The notes under the pieces are model-generated. The model searched no databases, was not told where the DNA came from, and worked only from the letters and a program-made list of their open reading frames with translations. Positions 30,300 through 37,674 of a stretch of DNA of 37,674 nucleotides are shown here, piece by piece. The position numbers were made by a program, and so were the translations under genes. The stretch lies in contig JAGAJV010000197.1 in NCBI GenBank assembly GCA_017625915.1, positions 1-37,674 of the forward strand, in the 5' to 3' direction. Origin of the DNA: Clostridia bacterium. Its GTDB lineage: Bacteria > Bacillota > Clostridia > Oscillospirales > CAG-272. The stretch's first letter is position 1. Every line of letters begins with the position of its first letter.

Positions 30300-32243
30300 T
30301 TATTCCCCCTTTAGCTTAAAGCTCTTTACATTTGGCTTTATTTTTATGTATTCGTCCTTGCCCGGGCATAGCTTGTATATACCGATTGTAGATAGGATAT
30401 ACCAAGCTGACATACTGCCGTTATCCTCGTCCCCAGGGAAGCCGATTTCTGTTTTATAGGAAAATAGCTCCAGTGCTTTTTTAACCCATTTTTCGCATTT
30501 TTTATTTTCGCCTAGTGCGCCATAAATATATGGAATATGGAAGGATGGCTGATTGGAAATTGCAAACTGACCTAGGTCTGCCTGTGCCATTTCCGTCATT
30601 TCGTGAATTTCGCCACCATAGCCGTGTACTCTATATTTTGGCTTAGTTAAAAACAGCTCGTCCAGCTTTTTAATTAAATTTTCTCTGCCACCGTATAGCT
30701 CACAAAGCCCCTCTATATCGTGTGGAACAAAGAATGAATTTTGATATGCAGAGCCCTCTGTATAGCATCCACCCCATTTTATAGGGTCAAAATCCTTTTC
30801 AAATTCTCCGTTTTGTAATCTTCCACGCATAAAGCCACTTTCCTTATCGAAAAGGCTTTTATAGCTTTTACTGCGCTCCATATATTCGGTGTAAATATTC
30901 TCGTAGCCCAGCTTTTTTGCAACCTGTGCAATACACCAATCTCCATAGGCTGCGTCCTGTGTAAGATTTACACTTTCCTTGTATATATCGCAAGGCACAT
31001 AGCCTAGCTTTTTGTATTCCTCTACTCCGTTTCTGCCATAGCGACTTTCAAAAAAGCCGGTGCTTGCGTGGTGTAGCATACCCTTTAATGCTTTTTCAAG
31101 AAGCTCCTTTGATACAATATCGTGGCAAGCTGCCTCTGCAATTACTCCGTCAATTAATGTGCTTGGCATACAGCCTGTTTCGCCAAGGGAAATCCAGCGG
31201 GGTAAATGTCCACCCTCCAGGTAATCGTTTATAAAGCCCTCCATCATTTCCTTAAATTCGTCTTTAGCAATTAAGGAATATAAAGGGAATAGAGTTCTTG
31301 CAGTATCCCAAAAGCCTGTGCCTGTATATCTTACCCCAAGATGAATATCGCCATAATACGGTGAATAATGGACACTCTGTCCGTCCTTATTAATTTCGTA
31401 TGCCTTATGTGGGAACAAAAATGCTCTGTACATACAGGAATAGAAGGTGCGCATTTGCTCCTCGCTATCTGCTTCAATTTCTATTCTTGATAGCTTTTCT
31501 TCCCAGCTTTCCTCGGCTTCCTTTCTTAATGTGTCAAAATCCTTGCTTGTAAGGCTTCTTTCCGCAAAGCTCTCAAACATATATGAAATTGCAATTTCAA
31601 GCTCAACCTTTTGCTTTTTTAGCGCTATGTGTATTCCGTTTTCACACTCATAGGATTTTTCAAAATCAACAGAATCAGACTCAAATTTAGCTACATAGTG
31701 CATCCAAAAATCAGTATGGTCGCCTTGTCTGCAATAATCATTTGTGCCTAATAGCATATTTTGCTCTTTGTCTAGCTTATATGTATAATTGCCACCCACA
31801 GGTAAAAAGGACAGGTATGCTTGTCTTTCGTCCTCAAAGGTAAGTCTAATCATACCACCTCGCTCAGTTGGGGTAAGCTCAAAGATGCAATCGCTTCTTA
31901 AAAATTTGATTTTAAGATAGTCAGGACGGAATATGCTTTCGTTGATACGGTAGCCACTCCAAGCGCCCGAGGCTGTGTCTGAAATTATATCATTTTGAGG
32001 GGTTATAAGAAATGTGCCGTGGTCACCTATCCAAGGGCTGGGCTGATGTGTTAGTCTTATGCCCTCAATTACAGGTATATCGGGCTGAAAAAACCATCCG
32101 TTTCTATCCTCAATTACCTCTGTTTGAGGTGAAAATGACGCCATACCAAAGGGCAATTGTATAAGCGGTAATGCATTACCCGTTGAATATCGCATATGGG
32201 ATTTTGTCCCCATTTTTATATTTACATATGGAATATATTTCAT
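30300..32243 (-). CDS. Glycoside hydrolase family 92 (alpha-mannosidase-like)
   Basis: The product is 647 residues. The start (IKMGTKSHMRYSTGNALPLI) and QLPFGMASFSPQT match the N-terminal beta-sandwich of GH92. RLTHQPSPWIGDHG and GTGFWDTARTLFPLY lie in the catalytic region, which ends with FPGDEDNGSMSAWYI. GH92 enzymes are calcium-dependent exo-alpha-mannosidases that trim alpha-1,2, 1,3, 1,4 or 1,6 mannose. No signal peptide is seen, unlike the exported forms of Bacteroides. It follows GH29 by nine bases, so fucose and mannose would be removed by one operon. Confidence 0.9.
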   Translation of the reverse strand: MKYIPYVNIKMGTKSHMRYSTGNALPLIQLPFGMASFSPQTEVIEDRNGWFFQPDIPVIEGIRLTHQPSPWIGDHGTFLITPQNDIISDTASGAWSGYRINESIFRPDYLKIKFLRSDCIFELTPTERGGMIRLTFEDERQAYLSFLPVGGNYTYKLDKEQNMLLGTNDYCRQGDHTDFWMHYVAKFESDSVDFEKSYECENGIHIALKKQKVELEIAISYMFESFAERSLTSKDFDTLRKEAEESWEEKLSRIEIEADSEEQMRTFYSCMYRAFLFPHKAYEINKDGQSVHYSPYYGDIHLGVRYTGTGFWDTARTLFPLYSLIAKDEFKEMMEGFINDYLEGGHLPRWISLGETGCMPSTLIDGVIAEAACHDIVSKELLEKALKGMLHHASTGFFESRYGRNGVEEYKKLGYVPCDIYKESVNLTQDAAYGDWCIAQVAKKLGYENIYTEYMERSKSYKSLFDKESGFMRGRLQNGEFEKDFDPIKWGGCYTEGSAYQNSFFVPHDIEGLCELYGGRENLIKKLDELFLTKPKYRVHGYGGEIHEMTEMAQADLGQFAISNQPSFHIPYIYGALGENKKCEKWVKKALELFSYKTEIGFPGDEDNGSMSAWYILSTIGIYKLCPGKDEYIKIKPNVKSFKLKGE

Positions 32244-32252
32244 TTTTACCCC

Positions 32253-33929
32253 TTATTTTTTGTAAATTTCCACGCTTTTTATGTTTTTTGGTGTGCCCTC
32301 TATAAATTCAAGCTTGATTTGATATGCATAGTCAACCACATAGCCAAGCTTGATTTCAAGGTCATTTTCTGCTTCGTAGCATTGTAAATAGTCGTAATCT
32401 GTTCCGTTAAATGCAAGTAAGGATACCTTACATTTTCCTGTGTTTGCTACTTTTACTTCGTTAAACGGGAAAATTCCACCAAAATTTGCTAATACAATAT
32501 TGTCATTTATCGACACATCCTCAGCTTTTTTGTAAAGCTGTGCATTTTCGTCGCTTGAGAAAAGTGCTTCATCAAGCTTGTATATACCAAAGCTATGCAG
32601 TATAGGTGTGTCAAGAGCCTCATTTACCTTAATTTTAACCCTGCTTGATTTTACAGTGTCAAAATGCTGACAAATTTTATAGCCTACAACCTTGTTATTA
32701 AAAAGTAGCTTCCAATCGTTTTCAATATACGCATAAAAGCTAATATCAGTTACCTTGTGGCCTAATTCAATAAGCTCAGAAATTGAAATTGTATTAAATT
32801 CAATCTCGTTTTCAAAGGATAAAACAATCTCGGGTGTTCTGTCGCTATCAAGAGGCGCATAAACATTTTCCTTTGAGATTATGTTTTCTGCGTCACATTC
32901 GGGACGGCTACTTGATGCTTCAATTTTAGCATCCTTTGCTAAACTTACACTAAAGGATTCATTTAAAATTTTTCTAAATTCAAGCAAGCTTTTTACATCA
33001 TTTTCGTGTAAAAGTCCTCGTCTGTCCGGTGGAACATTTAAAAGAAAGCCTGCATTTCTGCCTATGGAATTAAACCATAGCTGAATTAAATTTTTAGGCG
33101 TACGCACTTGAGAGTCCTGATGAGAATGATAATACCAGCCCGGACGGATTGAAACATCGGCTTCACCGGGAATAAATGCCTCGCCGTCTATTTTGCCTGA
33201 GTTTAGCTCGCTTGTTACCTCGGTAATCAGTGAGCTTTCGTCAATATTGGCATAACAAGGATTGCCTGCTATTCCCTTTTCGTTGCCTACCCAACGGACA
33301 TCAACATAAGGAGTAGCGCCAAGCGAGCCGAAAATTACTGCGTCCTTTTGGTATGTATTTCTGTACCAAGCGTACCAGTCCCAATCGTAATCCGTTTGGG
33401 TACTGCCTGCTCCGTCCCACCAAATTTCCCATATCTTGCCGTATTTACATAAAAGCTCGCCAAGCTGTCCTGTGTAGTAGTTATTATATTCAAATGTTCC
33501 CCAAGTTTTTTCGTGTCTATCCCAAGGGGAAAGGTACACTCCTGCCTTTACTCCGTATTCCTGACAGGCGTCGGTAAATTCCTTGAAAATATCGCCATTT
33601 CCGTCCTTGTACGGTGAATTCTTTACGGAATGCTCCGTATATTTTGATTGCCACAGGCAAAAGCCGTCGTGGTGCTTAACGGTTAAGATAGCACATTCAA
33701 AGCCTGCGTCCTTAATGGTCTTTATCCACTGACGCACATTTAGCTCGGTAGGGTTGAAAAGTGATGGGCTTTCAGTGCCGTCGCCCCATTCTTTATCTGT
33801 AAAGGTATTCATACCGAAATGGAAAAATATTGTTCCCTCTCGTTTATACCATTCCATTTGCCTTTTATTTGGCACAGGACCGTATGTGGTAAGCCCTAGC
33901 TTTTCATATTTAATATATAAATCTTCCAT
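32253..33929 (-). CDS. Glycoside hydrolase family 29 (alpha-L-fucosidase)
   Basis: The product is 558 residues. The TIM barrel (about 15-330) contains FHFGMNTFTDKEWG, LTVKHHDGFCLW, GVYLSPWDRH and the nucleophile Asp in IWEIWWDGAG. A discoidin-like or F5/8-type beta domain follows (about 345-465, with IEASSSRPECDAEN and ITSF-type strands), common in GH29-B enzymes that act on branched Lewis-type fucose. No signal peptide is present, so it is cytoplasmic. It leads the operon, with AGGAGCTG before the ATG. Confidence 0.92.
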   Translation of the reverse strand: MEDLYIKYEKLGLTTYGPVPNKRQMEWYKREGTIFFHFGMNTFTDKEWGDGTESPSLFNPTELNVRQWIKTIKDAGFECAILTVKHHDGFCLWQSKYTEHSVKNSPYKDGNGDIFKEFTDACQEYGVKAGVYLSPWDRHEKTWGTFEYNNYYTGQLGELLCKYGKIWEIWWDGAGSTQTDYDWDWYAWYRNTYQKDAVIFGSLGATPYVDVRWVGNEKGIAGNPCYANIDESSLITEVTSELNSGKIDGEAFIPGEADVSIRPGWYYHSHQDSQVRTPKNLIQLWFNSIGRNAGFLLNVPPDRRGLLHENDVKSLLEFRKILNESFSVSLAKDAKIEASSSRPECDAENIISKENVYAPLDSDRTPEIVLSFENEIEFNTISISELIELGHKVTDISFYAYIENDWKLLFNNKVVGYKICQHFDTVKSSRVKIKVNEALDTPILHSFGIYKLDEALFSSDENAQLYKKAEDVSINDNIVLANFGGIFPFNEVKVANTGKCKVSLLAFNGTDYDYLQCYEAENDLEIKLGYVVDYAYQIKLEFIEGTPKNIKSVEIYKK

Positions 33930-33957
33930 AAGCAGCTCCTTGTAGCTTTATAAATCT

Positions 33958-33986
33958 ATTGTATCATATTTTATAATAAAAAGCAC
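33958..33986 (-). promoter_or_regulatory. Possible promoter of the glycan operon
   Basis: TACAAT (33958-33963, minus strand) about 28 bases before the GH29 start is a fair -10. The -35 at 17 bases is GTGCTT, which is poor and lies in the atp terminator stem, so either an activator is needed or transcription reads through from atpC. Confidence 0.35.
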
Positions 33987-34010
33987 AGATTTTTTGAAAA
34001 ATCTGTGCTT
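33981..34010 (-). terminator. Terminator of the ATP synthase operon
   Basis: AAGCACAGATTTTT (33981-33994) pairs with AAAAATCTGTGCTT (33997-34010), followed leftwards by TTTATTATAAA. It lies four bases after the atpC stop. Confidence 0.8.
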
Positions 34011-34014
34011 AATA

Positions 34015-35827
<1,813 letters not shown>

Positions 35828-35831
<4 letters not shown>

Positions 35832-36628
35832 TCGCCTGAGCCTGCCACAATCTCGGTAATTTCCTGTGTGATTGCGCCTTGACGGGCTCTATTGTATTTA
35901 AGCTGTAAATCGTCTATCATTGTTGTTGCGTTCTTGCCTGCTGAATCCATAGCGCTTCGTCTTGCAACTACCTCGCAAGCAAAGCTCTCTCTCGTTGCTT
36001 GGTATAATAAGCCTGCAACATAAATTGGAACTGCTTCGTTTAAAATTGTAATTTCATTAGGCTCGAAGATTGCGCCGCTTTCATTTGCATTTTCGCTTTT
36101 TGTAAGGGGAAGCAGCCAAGTTAAGCGAGGCTCTTGTGAAATCATAGAAATATATTCCGTTGATACGATGCCTATTTTTGAATATTTACCATTTTTAAAG
36201 TCCTCGCATAGCTCCCTTGCTAAGGAATATGCGTCCTCGTAGCTAAATGCTTCTGAGGAAATTATAGACTGACCGTATCTTTCACAGGCTTTTTTTCCTA
36301 TGGCGTATATATCATTATGTCCTAATTCTTTAACAAGTCTAAACACATTGACATTGTAGCCACCTGCAAGTCCCCTGTCACCTGCAATTACAACTATTTT
36401 TGCCTTACCCTTGCCCTCTCTCATATATGGACTTTTTTCACATTCCTGTGATGCGGATAAAACATCGACAATTGAACCAAGAGCATTTGCATATTGCTCG
36501 CTTTTAATTCTTGCTTCCTGTGCCCGTCTAATCTTAGAGGAAGCAACTAAGCCCATTGCCTTTGTTAAATGCAAGGTTGATTTAACGCTTTTTATTCTAT
36601 TTCTTAAGCTTTTTATGTCTGCTCCCAT
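35828..36628 (-). CDS. atpG: ATP synthase F1 gamma subunit
   Basis: The product is 266 residues, slightly shorter than the usual 285. The N-terminal helix MGADIKSLRNRIKSVKSTLH and KAMGLVASSKIRRAQ and the C-terminal helix (AMDSAGKNATTMIDDLQLKY, NRARQGAITQEITEI) form the rotating coiled coil. A Rossmann-like middle domain includes VIAGDRGLAGGYN. It turns inside the alpha/beta ring and couples it to the membrane rotor. AAAGGAG lies eight bases before the ATG. Unusually long gaps separate it from atpA (196 bases) and atpD (171 bases), both filled with hairpin arrays. Confidence 0.97.
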
Positions 36629-36645
36629 TGCTTACTCCTTTCCTC

Positions 36646-36820
36646 GTTCTCCTTAAAAGGAGAACTGCTAAATTCGCTATGCGAGCTAAATTGACTAAAG
36701 TCAGCTAAATTTGCTTTACAAGCTAAATTGACCTTCGGTCCGCTAATTGCGAATTTAATTTAGCTTTACGAAGTAAAATTTAGCTATACAGTAATTTCGC
36801 TAATGCGAAGCATTAATTTA
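36646..36820. repeat. Hairpin array between atpA and atpG with GCTAAATT linkers
   Basis: It starts with GTTCTCCTTAAAAGGAGAAC (36646-36665), a relative of the atpD hairpin. Then come CGC-TAT-GCG (36675-36683), GACT-AA-AGTC (36693-36702), TTG-CTTTA-CAA (36711-36721), GACC-TTC-GGTC (36730-36740), TTTAC-GAA-GTAAA (36765-36777) and TTCGC-TAAT-GCGAA (36796-36809). The linkers are AGCTAAATT, repeated three times exactly, and later its reverse complement AATTTAGC. The array turns over halfway. Confidence 0.8.
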
Positions 36821-36824
36821 GCCA

Positions 36825-37674
36825 CTATTTCAGCTCGCCTAAAATAGCTTTTAATTCTTCAATGTCGCTCTTTTCCCAGCTTCCGCTCTCAATGCGCTGA
36901 AGCCAAGGTAAGTATTCATTATCTAGCTTTTCGTATAGTCGTTTTTCGTACCTTTTAACCTTATCAACAGGCACAGAGTCAAGATAGCCATTGATTACTG
37001 CATAAACTATTGCTACCTGTGCGCCTGCACGTATTGGTGAATTTCTTGGTTGCTTTAACACCTCAACAATTCTTTCACCAAGAGCTAGTCTTCTCTTAGT
37101 ATCGGCATCAAGGTCACTGCCGAATTGAGCAAAGCCCTTTAGCTCTCTATATTGAGAATAAAGAAGCTTTAATTCGCCCGAAACCTTTTTCATAGCCTTA
37201 ATTTGTGCTGAGCCACCAACACGGGAAACTGATACGCCCGGGTTGATAGCCGGCATAATGCCTGCGTTAAACAGCTCTGTTTCAAGGAATATTTGTCCGT
37301 CTGTAATTGAAATTACATTAGTTGGAATATATGCAGATACGTCGCCTGCCTGTGTTTCGATAATCGGTAAAGCTGTAATTGAGCCACCGCCATATGCTTC
37401 GTCAACGCAAGCTGCGCGCTCTAATAATCTTGAATGTAGATAGAATACATCACCGGGGTATGCTTCTCTGCCCGGTGGACGACGGATAAGCAAGGACAGT
37501 GCTCTATATGCAACCGCGTGCTTAGATAAATCGTCGTAAATAATTAATACATCCTTGCCCTGCTCTCTGAAATATTCTGCCATAGCACAGCCGGAATATG
37601 GTGCTATATATTGAAGCGGAGCGCTTTCGGAGGCTGAGGCGGACACGATAATTGTATATTCCATAGCGCCAGCC
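36825..37674 (-). CDS. atpA: ATP synthase F1 alpha subunit (C-terminal part; continues past the window)
   Basis: At least 283 residues are visible; the frame is open to the end of the window, so the N-terminal beta-barrel and Walker A are outside. The visible part includes [17 protein letters not shown] (Walker B region), the arginine-finger region [17 protein letters not shown], and the C-terminal helical domain. Alpha holds the non-catalytic nucleotide sites. The gene order alpha, gamma, beta, epsilon is the standard one. The Met at 37664 is internal, not a start. Confidence 0.97.
   Translation of the reverse strand, partial: AGAMEYTIIVSASASESAPLQYIAPYSGCAMAEYFREQGKDVLIIYDDLSKHAVAYRALSLLIRRPPGREAYPGDVFYLHSRLLERAACVDEAYGGGSITALPIIETQAGDVSAYIPTNVISITDGQIFLETELFNAGIMPAINPGVSVSRVGGSAQIKAMKKVSGELKLLYSQYRELKGFAQFGSDLDADTKRRLALGERIVEVLKQPRNSPIRAGAQVAIVYAVINGYLDSVPVDKVKRYEKRLYEKLDNEYLPWLQRIESGSWEKSDIEELKAILGELK

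Overview
The window comes from a low-GC, Gram-positive-type genome. It has AGGAGG-type ribosome binding sites, an F-type ATPase operon, an lpxtg-free lipoprotein, OmpR-type two-component systems, a CdaR/PucR-type regulator, and glycosidases without signal peptides. It is most likely a gut-associated member of the Clostridia. The genus cannot be told from the sequence. No tRNA, rRNA or CRISPR array was seen.

Positions 1 to about 12,235 are accessory DNA, probably the right-hand part of one or more integrated elements. From left to right they hold a recombinase-like remnant and a tight four-gene minus-strand cassette (TerB-like protein, Gly/Ala-rich membrane protein, Cys-cluster protein, multi-membrane His-rich protein). 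Next come an atypical peptide deformylase, a 600-base gene-poor stretch with terminators and short repeats, a PIN-domain protein with a C-terminal zinc ribbon, and a GC-richer zinc alcohol dehydrogenase. After these are the stump of a UvrD-like helicase, and a small HTH regulator followed by an Asn-rich 61-residue protein, with a shared operator upstream of each. The last part is a restriction-modification system: two m5C methyltransferases and an HTH controller on the minus strand, with a divergent PD-(D/E)xK-like endonuclease. The accessory DNA stops next to the lysS stop codon, where tandem TTGGCATACTA repeats and a 7+7+7 inverted repeat look like integrase arm and core sites.

From 12,239 rightwards the content is chromosomal. 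A minus-strand operon runs cdaR-like regulator, S41 protease, greA, lysS. Beside it are rsmE, a divergent pair of small genes with palindromic operators, an HtrA-type protease, a two-component system on the plus strand, and a second two-component system on the minus strand. The second system is divergent from a large lipoprotein resembling the Cthe_2159 carbohydrate-binding beta-helix family. Next is a five-gene minus-strand glycan operon (GH29, GH92, alpha/beta hydrolase, MFS transporter, GH2), probably importing and trimming host or plant glycans in the cytoplasm. The window ends with atpA(partial)-atpG-atpD-atpC.

The most unusual signals are not genes. Three arrays of short, mutually different perfect hairpins are separated by a constant 7-9 base linker: ATATCGA beside rsmE, and GCTAAATT in the two long gaps of the atp operon. 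The atp gaps also carry SD-like hairpins. The four-gene cassette at 531-3531 is the best candidate for an undescribed system.
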